49,639 nucleotides of DNA from Reticulitermes lucifugus (GCA_026260175.1 JAKCWW010000821.1:2471-52109), one strand, 5' to 3'; counted from the stretch's first letter, positions 35,092 through 45,276 are shown. The notes: generated by a model from the letters alone, not told the origin. Translations and numbers: made by a program.

Positions 35092-35400
35092 GGAGACGAG
35101 GGAGCTCAATCAGTTGGTGATTCGACTGCGGGCTGGACGACCTAACAATTGAGGATCGATTCCCGTCGGGAGTAGATACCTTTCTCTTCGCCACCGAGTC
35201 CACTCTGGTTCCGAAGTCCAAGCAACTTCTTAACCGAATGATCGAGGCGTTCTTCGCCCAGGATAAAGCAGAGGGCCTGCAGCTTACTACTCACCTTCAT
35301 TTAGTGCCAAAGGTGAAGACAATGCTATACCGCCACTCATCGTATGCAGTCTTCGCGTCATGGCGCTTTAATAAGTACAAGGAGAACTTTACCTTTTGCC
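35092..35400 (+). mobile_element. SINE-A copy, sense, diverged but complete in outline
   Basis: The head agctcaatcagttggtgatt and cgactgcgggctggacgacc keeps a B-box-like ggatcgattcccg. The body (ctttctcttcgccaccgagt, cttactactcaccttcattt, agtgccaaaggtgaagacaa) and tail (gcgtcatggcgctttaataa, gagaactttacctttt) follow in order. Confidence 0.75.
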
Positions 35401-35873
35401 CTAAAATTATACGGATAGCTTTAAAATGACAACACATTCCTCGCTGTATCAGCCAATATCTCTTCTACCACAACTAGAAATACATCAGCACTTTATTTTG
35501 ATTTTTATTTGTATTTTCTCGCACCTAAATGTTACTTACATGCCATACCACTGCTGGATGACTATACTGCATGAAACAGCGTTATCTTCTGGCAAGAAAT
35601 ATATTCTTCTTAAACTAAACGAAATCAACCTCTTCCTAACAGTGATCACTGCATCATCGGGCATTCAATCCATCTGCATGTTTTGTTTTTCAACTACGCT
35701 GGCTTCTTACAAAACCTGCATAAATGAAATCAATACGCAAACTCAATTTTCATCACAAACAAAAATCGGCAGAATTTAGAACACATTCATCATTCTACAA
35801 AATTTCAGCATTCTTCACTGGAAGTCACTGTCGCCCACGTCTCTTAAGTTACATCTGACCGCAACGCAACGCC
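35401..35873. other. Non-coding stretch, nothing recognised
   Basis: Holds a 117-codon plus-strand frame (35426-35779) without domain features and little else. Confidence 0.45.
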
Positions 35874-35885
35874 GTGTGTGTGTGT

Positions 35886-35931
<46 letters not shown>
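35874..35931. repeat. (GT)n microsatellite
   Basis: About 58 bases of near-perfect GT repeat with one A interruption (gtgtatgtgt). Such tracts are often length-polymorphic. Confidence 0.95.
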
Positions 35932-35935
<4 letters not shown>

Positions 35936-36173
35936 TCGCCTATCTAAAAATTAAGCAACCATAACAGACACTAGGAGTATAACAAACAGGGCAACGTGGT
36001 ACTATCTTCGGTCGGTGAAGCCTCGTTCGCGAAAACTGTACATTTGTTATACGTTACGAACGTATTAAGTGACACACACATTCAGAGGATGTATCAGTTA
36101 ATAACATAGTTTGTCTTTCAAAAAATGCTGAAAGTTAATTTTTCAGCCATAAGTATCGAACATTGTACAGTAC

Positions 36174-36234
36174 CTGCAATAAGCAGGTCAGCTCCCTTGA
36201 CATCAGCTAGCGACTTTCCATCAAATTCACTTAC
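36174..36234 (-). CDS. Candidate internal exon or recursive-splice exon (61 nt)
   Basis: On the minus strand a clean 3' splice signal tttctttctttccag is followed at once by GTAAGTGAATTT, so the junction reads CAG|GTAAGT, and the 61-nt stretch ends at ttgcag|gtactg, a second possible donor. Read in phase 0 from the acceptor, the stretch is fully open and gives VSEFDGKSLADVKGADLLIA. An EFDGK.L..V pattern is loosely like part of the HSP90 family, but the rest does not support that, so no function is assigned. Two readings are possible: a short coding exon, or a recursive splice site inside a long intron, where an acceptor is fused to a donor. No other exon of a minus-strand gene was found nearby. 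ORF extension past either boundary is not supported. Confidence 0.35.
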
Positions 36235-37592
36235 CTGGAAAGAAAGAAATGTGTGATTACATGAACTGGCCATGCACATTATAGGCGACAGGAACAGGTT
36301 AACAAGCAAATTCTGGAGTACCAACATCACAGATATAGGCCTACTACACAAATTACTGTATTTGATTACAGGACCTGGTGAAGTACAAAAACTACAGGCT
36401 GCAGGTTAACCGAACTGTAGATTTGCTGCACACACTAGCAGACAACACTATACGGAGTTTAATCTCGACCACACAAGCTTTCACAATTCAGAACATTAAC
36501 TTAGGTTGCACTGGTAACAAATGTTAACTGATGTTACCTGCAGAGTATTGGCAAATGTATACAAATTTTAATTGAAAATTCGTCTACGTGAAATTTTGGT
36601 GACACACATATATCGAAGGAAACTTATTAAAGTGTGTCTTGAAATAAAGTACCAAGGGGCGCAATGGATAAAATTAGTTCAGGATAAAGCGCAATTGTGG
36701 GCTAATAAAACATTCACAGCCATAAAAACAGATAATCTCTTGACCGCCTAAGTCAATGTCAACTGCTCAAGAAGCGTTTGTATCTTAACTTTACGAGGTA
36801 TTTAGTTAGCGATACTGAATGTAAACCAAGGTACGCAAAGGAACAAAGTTAAGAGCTTATTACAAACATTACTTTTTAAAAAATCTAACTAGTTACTGCA
36901 GGAAATAAAATAAATTCTATAGAATACAGATGATCACATTTATAAACAAAACGAAAATGAGAAATGATGACTATGTGAAACAAGATTTAAAAGCGACAAA
37001 AAATATATATCACAACAGACAACCAGCTGAAACAAAAATCAATGCTGATGATGAAAAATACCGGGCAAGTACTACCAGCTATGAAACCGCCCCACCCCCC
37101 TCAATTCTCCGCCCTTTACTGAACGATTCGTCCACCCACGAACAACAAAACTACTTCCATATCTGATAGTCAGTGGTCGAAGAGGGGGAGGATGAATGCT
37201 TTGCATTTTTTTGACATGCGTATTTACGTTCTGCGTTCCTCCTTGATATATACGATTTCATCGAATTGTGGTTAATGCAAATATGACACATGTAGCAGAA
37301 ACGCTTTTGGGTACAGACCAGACCTATAAAGTAATATGGTGAATGGGTACACTGGTCGTAACTACTTTAATGACACCATATTTACTTCAGAGGTCGTTCG
37401 GCGTGGAATAAGACGCCAGAATAATTATCCAAAGGGAAATGGGCACAGTGGCAGCGAAAGCGACTGTGGCCAATTTTAAACTACAGTATGATACAACATG
37501 ATAACGGAATCCCAAGGAGACTGACAAGTATTTCGGTTTCGGTGAAGTTTCCGCTTAACGTAGACACTTCCAATTAAACACTACTGCACAGT
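36235..37592. other. Non-coding stretch, nothing recognised
   Basis: If the minus-strand exon candidate is real, this would be its upstream intron. A 78-codon plus frame at 36930-37166 ends in a C-rich patch and has no domain. Confidence 0.45.
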
Positions 37593-37951
37593 ATATATAC
37601 CAGGGGTGGACAAACTGCGGCTCGCGAGCCACACGCGGCTCTTTGACATATAATGTGCGGCTTGCGGAAATATGTTGACTGAGCTCCTTTTTACATTAAA
37701 ATACAATAAAAGGTAAATAAAAAAGTTTCAAGCTTTATAATTATTTACCGGGTATAAACTGAGAGTCCACTGGATTAAAACGTAAGTTTAATGTTCATGG
37801 TGAGTAAATATATTTAAGAATTTTTGTAACAAAATGTGCATGTAACAATAAAAACGTGTAATATCTGTTCATGTCTTGCGGCTCTCAAACATCTGAAGTT
37901 TATCGTATGTGGCTCTTACGTTAAGCAAGTTTGGCCACCCCTGATATAGAC
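37593..37951. mobile_element. hAT-type MITE with 8-bp target duplication
   Basis: The element proper is 37601-37943 (343 bp). Its ends are caggggtggacaaactgcgg and, from the right, caggggtggccaaacttgc, a match at 14 of the first 15 positions. CAGGGGTGG-type termini are typical of hAT elements. The flanking 8-mers atatatac and atatagac differ at one base, as expected for a hAT target duplication. Just inside each end is gcggctc sequence, inverted between ends. The middle is AT-rich and has no coding capacity. Confidence 0.9.
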
Positions 37952-37961
37952 TACGAGCCGG

Positions 37962-38196
37962 TCCTAGCGCCCGCGCGGTCTAAGGCGTAGGGTCTGCGGC
38001 CGCTCGCTTGCTGGGATCCCGTCGGGGGCATGGATGTCTGTCTCTTGTGAGTGTTGTGCGTTGTCAAGTAGAGGTCTCTGCGTCGGGCTGATCCTCGTCC
38101 AGAGGCCTGCCGAATGTGGCGTGTCTGAGTGTGATCGTGAAGCCTCGATAATGAGGAGGCCCTGGCCCACTAGGGGATGTTGCGCCATGGGGGGAA
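37962..38196 (+). mobile_element. tRNA-derived SINE-D, sense
   Basis: cccgcgcggtctaaggcgta is an A-box-like tRNA head of the Leu/Ser type, and ttgctgggatcccgtcgggg occupies the B-box position. A GC-rich body follows, ending at gggatgttgcgccatggggg and an A run, which may be the 3' tail. It begins only 10 bases after the hAT element's target duplication. The two opposing frames here (74 and 79 codons) are repeat-derived. Confidence 0.6.
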
Positions 38197-39536
38197 AAAA
38201 AGGACTACGAATTACGCACTATACTGTTAGTGGATTGTACAAATTTTCAGTCCTTCCTTTCTCCCCTTTCTAAGCCATTAAAGTATTGTGCATACATTCT
38301 GCCGACGATCAGGAAGAATTCTTTCCGATTTATGGCAGAACTGTCCCTACGGAAAAAATTTCCAAAACGAAATTTAAATACCGAAAAGAATACATTTCAA
38401 AGCACATTTATTTTCCGCGGTATTCTTGGTTTTTCTGGATCAAAGACTTTTCCGATAAGACAGGCAAAAGTGCAACAAATGCTTTTTGCAACAAAGCATT
38501 TTTCGTGATTTTGCCTCACGGTAAGTCGCATACAGGAATCTACTGTTCTCTTGGTTTCTACACAATCACTTTTGAAGCACATGTCAACATATTACAAGAG
38601 ACAATAAACATTGCCTCATACTTCATTTACCGATTTTACTTTAAGCCTTGAATGCACAGTTCACGTATCGCCTGCCGTAACATAAAACACTTGGCGCTTT
38701 ACCGACAGAGCGTATTTACACGTTGCGCATGATTCTCAAATTAAATGGAGATTACTTCCCTAACAGACCCCATTATAATATTCTGAGTGTCTTCTGTGAT
38801 GTGGGAACTTCGTTTTTAAATATCCGTTTGATAAAATTCGTGCGTCAAAGGGTTCAACAGTTCAGCAAGTGTAGCAGGAAGATGCAACACAGGTGTGGTT
38901 CTCCAACGAGTACAGGATTCCTTCTTCATAATATTGGCCACGTTTTACTATCTTTAATACAGGTATAATATAATTTTGAACCGCTCCACACGACTGAAGC
39001 TTACTCTCAAGTCTGTTTTGCCCACATTACATATTTTTGTTTCTCGCCTACTCAGCCTTGATTCTGTGAAGACCAGACGTTCTATTTTTAACAGACGGTT
39101 TTATAAAACACAATCACTGGTACAACAATCGCACGACAATATCGATTCTCGTGTTATTTACTAATGAAATTCAACCTCACATTAACACGGCATCAAATGT
39201 GGTGGGCAAATAATCACCAATAATGTGTAATGGATTTAAACGAGGCGCCCATGGCCAATTTCAAGGTACCTTCTCGGAATGTGCGATAAACTTGTAGAGT
39301 CAAACCTGGTTCGTTCCGAAATAAGGACAGTATTCATGTCCGAACACTGTTTTCTAGTTAATCAAATGCATCGTCTATACAACTATGAAGAGTCCTACTG
39401 ATGTGCTAAATGTGTGAAACCAGCATTCCAGGCAGTTCGTATATGGAAACCTAATTAAGTCTACAGCGGCCTGACGTGAAACGAGAAACGTAACGTTGTT
39501 AACAACAAAGATGTCGAGTACGACCTTTCAAAATAC
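38197..39536. other. Non-coding stretch with an unexplained open frame
   Basis: A 121-codon plus frame at 38286-38651 overlaps a 92-codon frame at 38230-38508 in another phase. The longer one is aromatic- and Lys-rich with no family I recognise, no splice sites at suitable ends, and no promoter. A fragment near 39240-39285 (aggcgcccatggccaatttc, aaggtacc) resembles part of SINE-E. Confidence 0.4.
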
Positions 39537-39600
39537 ACACACAGACAGACAGGCAGGCAGGCAGACGGGGACACACACAGCACACACCTATATATATATA
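39537..39600. repeat. Compound microsatellite (ACAC / CAGA / CAGG / TA)
   Basis: Consecutive tracts of acac, cagacaga, caggcagg, acac and finally tatata. Confidence 0.9.
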
Positions 39601-39664
39601 AGCGCATATCGTACGCATATATTCAAACGTTTATCCAGGTAACATAGTTACTGCATACTGGTGT

Positions 39665-39935
39665 TTTTGTCTATTTGTGGTTTATTTAACTACGCATTAG
39701 CAACCATCATACAGCATCCACTGGTAGGGTGAAGGATGAGCTACGATGGATGTGAATAGACGCGGCCGTGGCCTAATTTGAGGTAATATCCCGGAATATG
39801 TCTAAAAAGACTGAAAGAACAACGAACACCTTATTCAGGACAATAGGTGTCCTGGCCGATACCGGACCCGGTCACAGCCAATATGCAGTACAATTCCGAG
39901 ACGTCGCCGCTTGTGAACCTGCCTGGTTTGTACTG
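39665..39935 (+). mobile_element. SINE-E-like dispersed repeat, copy 1
   Basis: ttgtggtttatttaactacg opens the copy. Then gatgtgaatagacgcggccg, tggcctaatttgaggtaata and tcccgg follow. The same order appears at 46.03 kb (ttggtttatttaacgacgct, gaagcaaccgtggattaatc, taaggtac). Similar repeats are common in polyneopteran genomes, to my recollection. The right end is uncertain. Confidence 0.5.
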
Positions 39936-40213
39936 TTCTCACTTACGGGCAAGGAGTTTTAACAGGAAACGCTGTCGTACCTAAACTCTGCTCCATCCCG
40001 CTGATGGAACACACCGTATTGTAAGATTAGCAGTAAAATTATGGCATAAATACGCGTAATATAAGAATAGTCAACGCCAAAACATTTAGAAGCAAATATG
40101 ATAAACACACACAGAACGCCTATCATCAACTACCATGCCATTTGCACGAATTTACGTTCCTGAGATGCCTATACCCAAAACCTCTGAGCCCTATTCTGTT
40201 CTTCCGAGCTCTT

Positions 40214-40282
40214 ACACAAGCAGCAGCAGCACCAGCGGTAACACCACCACCAACAACAGCGGCGGCGGCGGCGACAACGACC
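40214..40282. repeat. Trinucleotide-repeat cluster
   Basis: Runs of cag, cac, aac and gcg triplets. They keep frames of 111 codons (plus) and 106 codons (minus) open and give Ala, Thr, Pro or Val/Gly runs. The minus frame begins well before the repeat and is the less trivial of the two, but neither has a domain or splice context, so I do not call a gene. Confidence 0.8.
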
Positions 40283-40604
40283 GGTAGTTCAATATTAATC
40301 ATTTTTGTCCGCGACTCACCCCGCTTGGGAGGCGCACAGAACTCCAAAACTTCTCTGAGCCCAAAATCATATAATTCTTCCTGGACTGTTCTCGCCCCCA
40401 TGTCCATATTTCTTAAAAACACATTTGTACAAGACACGGGGTTCATGAGACACTACTACTTGCCGGCAACGCATTAAAACCCCAGTGGTCCGCCCATATT
40501 ATTAATAAAAGTTATTCTTGTTAAGGAAAAATCTTAACTATCATTTTGCAGCCACATAAATTATGCAGTACATATTGTGTAACGGGAAACTGCGGTATAC
40601 GCAG

Positions 40605-40855
40605 GCCCTCCAGTAATCAGTCAGGAACTATTCTGACTAGGCTACACAACAGGGGAATAGGAGTTCGATTTTCGGCAGGGGCAAGCGATGTATTCTCCTC
40701 CATAGCGACGAGACCAGGTCTGATGCCCACCCAGCCTTCTATCCAATAAGACTCTCTACTCACAGATAAACCGCCCGAGTGATCACTCATCTCCATCTAC
40801 TGCCGAGATTAAAAATGCATGAGTTATTTCACCACTCCCCCGTAAGTTTTCATGG
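40605..40855 (+). mobile_element. SINE-A copy, sense
   Basis: The head has actattctgactaggctaca, then aggagttcgattttcggcag at the B-box position. The body continues with atgcccacccagccttctat, tcactcatctccatctactg, gccgagattaaaaatgcatg and caccactcccccgtaagttt. The ggctggacg block is reduced to an altered form. Confidence 0.7.
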
Positions 40856-41570
40856 TGTGGTGCTTAACTACGCAGACTACTTTACGTTCTGCTTTTAATC
40901 TGCATAACGGGAGGCTCTCAGGTTTTACAGGTCACCCAGTAACCCACTATTAAGCATAAAGCTGATCCTCTGCATACGCACTAAGATATGAGGGCGTTTA
41001 ACGGAGTGAAATAGGCTACCAAAACGCCACGATGGGAGGAGTAGGTACTGTAGCTTGAATGGGGAGACCATGCATAAGAAATTCTGTTGGGCCAGCGTGT
41101 TGGAATGTGGCTTGTCGTTTGTTCGCCCAACAGAAGTGCTATTCCAGTGTTGCTTTACAACAGATTTTGCACAGGAGTAACCTTACTTCCTTCCACTTTT
41201 ATTGGGCGGAACTCTTTTTTTTCTGTTCTACCATTGCTAAGAGAAGCGTCGATTACGGACGCATGAACGGCCTGAATGGCGTCGCCTATTATTTACAGGC
41301 AACTACGGACCTTATCTTTATCGGTACAGCGTGTTTTTAATTATGAATATTCACAATTAAACAACACACTTTACCGTCACACCACAAATCAACAAGGGAA
41401 GACATTACATTTAAAAACAAAAACAAAATTGTAACCAGGTATAAATGTTTAGAAAACTCTAAAGGGATAAACTCTATGCAACTTCCAGTAATACGGACAA
41501 AAATATTTATAAGGCTAAATACAAAGAACATAAATCAATTTTTATATTGTTCATTCCGTGCACTGTCGAT
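40856..41570. other. Non-coding stretch, nothing recognised
   Basis: A 93-codon plus frame at 41059-41340 has no domain. No repeat was recognised. Confidence 0.45.
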
Positions 41571-41771
41571 AACTAATTCACAACACTCAGACCAACAAAC
41601 TGCACAATACTGTTTCTCTAAATGTTTCGATCCCCCAGGGGTCATCGTCAGGGAACCAACCAAAGCAATACTGCATAAAACTAAATTAGCAACTTTTGTA
41701 CACAGGAGACATGATGTAAAAGAGTAACAATATTGTGCATTTCGTTGGTCTGAGTGTTACGAATTAACATA
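41571..41771. repeat. 44-bp inverted repeat enclosing a hammerhead-like hairpin
   Basis: Arms 41571-41614 (attcacaacactcagaccaa, caaactgcacaatac) and 41727-41771 (its reverse complement with a few changes) flank a spacer of about 112 bp. The spacer holds, on the minus strand, cctgacgatgacccctgggg then gatcgaaacatttag (41619-41652). Confidence 0.8.
41619..41652 (-). ncRNA. Hammerhead-ribozyme-like hairpin
   Basis: On the minus strand CTGACGA (fits CUGANGA) is followed by T, a stem GA(T)CCCC/GGGGATC and then GAAAC. All core positions of the two conserved boxes are kept. Whether a cleavage triplet and third stem exist is not established by eye. Confidence 0.4.
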
Positions 41772-41888
41772 AATCAATAATGTAAACAATATTCTAAGGA
41801 ATCGAGGTCTCTTTCCCAGAAAATTGACACGTTATATTTTGTATTTACATAATTTTACAGTTTTACATTTTTATACTTATTATACTAA

Positions 41889-41916
41889 CATGATGATGAC
41901 TAAGCCGAAACATACG
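41889..41916 (+). ncRNA. Hammerhead-ribozyme-like hairpin remnant
   Basis: catgatgatgactaagccga then aacata has ATGATGA in place of CTGATGA, a weak stem, and GAAAC. Core position C3 is changed. Confidence 0.28.
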
Positions 41917-43844
41917 CCGCTCGAATTAATGTAGCAAGTTTTGTTTATTAATTAAGGTGTGTTCGTACTATTTGTCGGTACTGGTGTTCGACAAGCAGTT
42001 TATTCAACTAGTGTCAGTTTGTTTTGAAAGCTCTTAAAAGCAGGTCAATGAAGGCAAGCGAACAGCTAGCTCCACAGGTATCAACTGCATACGGCTGCAG
42101 TGCCAATCTCTTTCGCCTTACATGAGAAGAGCAGTAATTGCCGTCGGAGTCAGCCGCAGAGCAAACCGGTCAACAACCTCAACCATACTCATTCAACTAC
42201 GAAGTCTGAAGTATCACGGCGCTGTTACGAATTAGCAAGTTAAAGCGATCGGTATTATGTAACTGCGATTAATTTCAGTGAATTGTCAATGTTTTACGAG
42301 TCTTTCGCCAAGTAAATAAAGGGAATGCGTAACTGGAAGGCCTGTCCGTCCATGCGGTTCATCATCAAAAATATACTGACGCCTCGGAAAGGAATCCATG
42401 GAAGGTGGGTACCACAGCACTCGACTCTGCCGACGCTCTGCTCCTGCTGTATTCTCATCCTGTCCCTCCAGCGCATGTCTGCAAGCCTAAAGTGCTCGTA
42501 GCTGGCCAAGGTTATCACTAGCAACATTCATGTGACACAGGTCGCCGGACTGTGGGGGAATACACGCTGGTGGGAGAAGCGTACCTTCTTCCTCTTGATT
42601 TGTACCTAATACATGGGACTAGTTTCCGTGGCTCATATAACGAACGGATTTCGACTGTACTTAACAATGGAAGTGGGCATGCACACTATGGTACACAAAA
42701 CTCCAATCGAAATTCTCCCCCCCCCCAAATAAATCGCAAAATAGCCGGTGTGCTATCTGTAATTTCATTTGCAGTAAATGAGATTTGAACGCCTGTGATA
42801 TTTACAAAATCGCAAAGGAAATATTTCGAAAATGAGTGTAACCCATCGAGTACAAATTTTCATTCTTGTTCAAAGTGGTCGCTGAATATGCCCAGGGTCC
42901 TATAGCAGGTATTTAAATAAGGCCCTGGGATCACATATGGCCATTTCGTGCTTCTGAAATTATTACTATGATCGACCCTCACATCGAACTGTATACCAAG
43001 AATTCTTGATACAATTTTTAGGAATGCAAAATCTAACTTGAACATAAAAACCGTAAAATATTGTATTAGTGGGCCATGAAGTACCTTCCCGCATTACTAA
43101 AAAGTAAACAAAACGAAATCAACTGTGCGGTACGAAATTAAATTTCCGGTATTGTACACTAAGAAACGTCCTTTCCTTCCAGTGACAATGAGGCCCAGGC
43201 ACTAATTCAAATACATGCCTCGAAGTTTACACAATAGGCTATTTCCTGCTGATCTTTCGTAATATAAGGAATATTAAAAGTCCAACTATATGTACCACGT
43301 GCTGTAACATTAATAAACTCTGTATTTTCCCACACAGTATTTAGGTTTCGTGCGCTTTTCACAATAAGCACAGTGTGTTTCGGTTGGTCTTTCTAATGGA
43401 CACGGACTGTGTTCTCTGTGAGGCAGGAACGGAAGTCTTGTAAGTTGTATGCATTTTTATAGGATATATATAATCAGGATAAACATCAGTCTTTGAATGA
43501 TTAACCGCGAGGGGTCGCCCAACCTCTTTCGGGTTTCGGGCGGAGAAGTGGCCAACGTATGGGGGGGGGAGAGGGTGAGAGTGAGAGAGAGAATATGCGC
43601 ACTCAAAACATCAATTAAGAATACTTTATACTCTTATATAACGACTTCTCAAGACTGTTTTGGCACACACAAGCTCATGAAACATACTTCACAAATAATA
43701 GTTCGTTTACGTAGAAAAGTCCACTACCATTTTTACGCCTCCTCAATTAATTCTAAACATAACTCCTCGACACTTAACAGTCACTATGCAAGGTACATTG
43801 CATCGAATGCTAGCATAACAATGCACAAGGCATTGTAAATGGGG
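41917..43844. other. Non-coding stretch, nothing recognised
   Basis: A C tract (about 42717-42726) and a G tract (about 43561-43569) are the only low-complexity features. The 113-codon plus frame at 43497-43838 shows no domain. Confidence 0.45.
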
Positions 43845-44010
43845 CGTAAGGAAGCAGCCGTGTATTAATTTGACGTGCTTTGCTTACAAGTATCTGGTGG
43901 GGCTGACAAAAACCACGAAACGCCAGTCAGGACAGTGTCCCAGCCGCGTTCGAAACAGGAAACAACTCGAATACAAGTCGGAAGCATTGCCGTTTGAGCT
44001 ATCTTGCTCG
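43845..44010 (+). mobile_element. SINE-E-like dispersed repeat, fragment
   Basis: gcgtaaggaagcagccgtgt, attaatttgacgtgctt, and later acaaaaaccacgaaacgcca and gcgttcgaaac resemble the 46.03-kb copy (gaagcaaccgtggattaatc, gaagaaaaccactctatacc). The front part is missing. Confidence 0.4.
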
Positions 44011-44529
44011 TTCCCACTCACTTTATCCCCGGGGGAAACATCTCGGTACTCTGACAGGAAGCACGTTTCAGAACCGTTCTGAACCCACAAACTTGACACA
44101 GGAAGCGTCCCAAACACAAGGAACATAACAGTTAATAAACGTAACTGGGGAATTTGAAGCCACGTTCAAGGTGTCGGATCACGTCTGCAATTCCTCAGTA
44201 TGAGAAAGTCTATATTCTGGACACTTGTGCCAGACATCGTTTAATGCATAACCGGTTTCAGGAACCGCCTAAATGATTTCATAATAGTCGTGAGAACCGG
44301 ATGGAATCCTGCACTCCGAGCAATATCCAGTTCCCGGAATCGTCTTACTACATACACAATTCTTGCGCTGTCGCACTCTGCCTCAAATACGAATGTCTCA
44401 TCAGCTGTGACGTGATCAACTGGCTCTTCAAGGGCGAAAATATACAGATACTACACCGGAATGCACTACTTTGTTTTAAAACAACCACTGCCATTTCGCA
44501 TACATAATCGGAATTCATGTTTGCATGTT

Positions 44530-44778
44530 GGGGCCGGGATAGCGTAGTCGGTATAGATAGCTACTCGCAACGGGCTGGATGGTACGGTGATAGGATCCTG
44601 GTGCCCACCCAGCCTCCTGTACAACGGGCACCAGGTCTCTTTTCCGGGGGTAAAGCGGCCGGGCCGTAGCGTTGAGCACCCACACCCATTTAGCGCCGAG
44701 GTTAAAGAAAGAGTAGACTTATACCTCTACTCCACCTCCGGGCCTTCATGGCCAGTTCTAGGGTGAACTTTAACTTTT
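44530..44778 (+). mobile_element. SINE-A copy, sense, well preserved
   Basis: The head gggccgggatagcgtagtcg, gtatagatagctactcgcaa and cgggctggatgg gives the clearest A-box-like region in the window. The body then jumps from gataggatcctgg (B-box region) to tgcccacccagcctcctgta, so the segment containing gcgtccagacc is deleted. The rest (ttccgggggtaaagcggccg, cacccatttagcgccgaggt, gggccttcatggccagttct, gggtgaactttaac) is intact in outline. Confidence 0.8.
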
Positions 44779-44830
44779 TATGTTCGCATGTTGCAGACAG
44801 AAATCTGCCATTGCGAAGTTCGTAGGTTTC

Positions 44831-44950
44831 ATTTCGTTAAATACGCGCCGTAACAAGAGTGCTAAAGATAGCAGACATAGTTAGTACGGTAGTATGTTTT
44901 ATTTCGTTAATTATTCACCATAACAATAGTGCTTAAAATAACAGATACAG
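44831..44950 (+). repeat. Diverged tandem duplication, period 70 bp
   Basis: atttcgttaaatacgcgccg at 44831 and atttcgttaattattcacca at 44901 head two copies that continue in parallel through taacaa(g/t)agtgct and agca-/aaca-gaca. Confidence 0.7.
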
Positions 44951-44962
44951 GTGCTAATTAGA

Positions 44963-44986
44963 TTCGTGCCAAATATTTGGCACGAA
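44963..44986. repeat. Perfect 24-bp palindrome
   Basis: ttcgtgccaaat is followed directly by atttggcacgaa, its exact reverse complement, with no loop. This is the size of a dimeric DNA-binding-protein site, but no promoter or gene is close by. Confidence 0.9.
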
Positions 44987-45107
44987 GAGCCGTTTCTCAC
45001 AAACGTGATGTAGATCGATCTGCAAATTGTACTTATATTTGGCCAGTACCAATGAAAATGCAATTCGGCAACTAACTGTTAGCGTAGACTGGAATAAGTA
45101 ATACGAC

Positions 45108-45276
45108 CTTTCACTTCAAATTCGTTGTACAATATTTATTATTCACGCCTCTTACATGTTTCGGCCACAGGATATGGCCATCTTCAGGGAGCTACAAGGC
45201 CATATACTGTGGCCGAAACACGTAGGAGCAATGAATAATAAGATATTGTGCAACGAACTAGAAGTGAAAGTTTGTG
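45108..45276. repeat. Palindrome with hammerhead-like hairpins at its centre
   Basis: The left arm (tcgttgtacaatatttatta, tacatgtttcggccac) and right arm (gtggccgaaacacgtagg, aataataagatattgtgcaa, cgaactagaagtgaaag) are reverse complements over about 75 bp each. On the minus strand the left half reads ctgaagatggccatatcctg then tggccgaaacatg (45153-45188). The right half has the same stem and GAAAC but has lost CTGANGA. The structure looks like two copies of one unit joined head to head. Confidence 0.85.
45153..45188 (-). ncRNA. Hammerhead-ribozyme-like hairpin
   Basis: On the minus strand this has CTGAAGA (fits CUGANGA), one extra T, a perfect GGCCA/TGGCC stem with a 7-base loop, then GAAAC. 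It is one of the two best matches in the window. The extra T at the base of stem II is unusual for a hammerhead, and a cleavage triplet is not identified. Confidence 0.4.

Noticed and set aside
36118..36351. The whole 77-codon minus frame as a coding sequence.
   Set aside because: Only 36174-36234 is exon-like. The rest of the frame lies in the presumed introns on either side.
38230..38651. Overlapping 92- and 121-codon plus frames as a small gene.
   Set aside because: Two frames are open at once, no family is recognisable, and no promoter, splice or polyadenylation context stands out.
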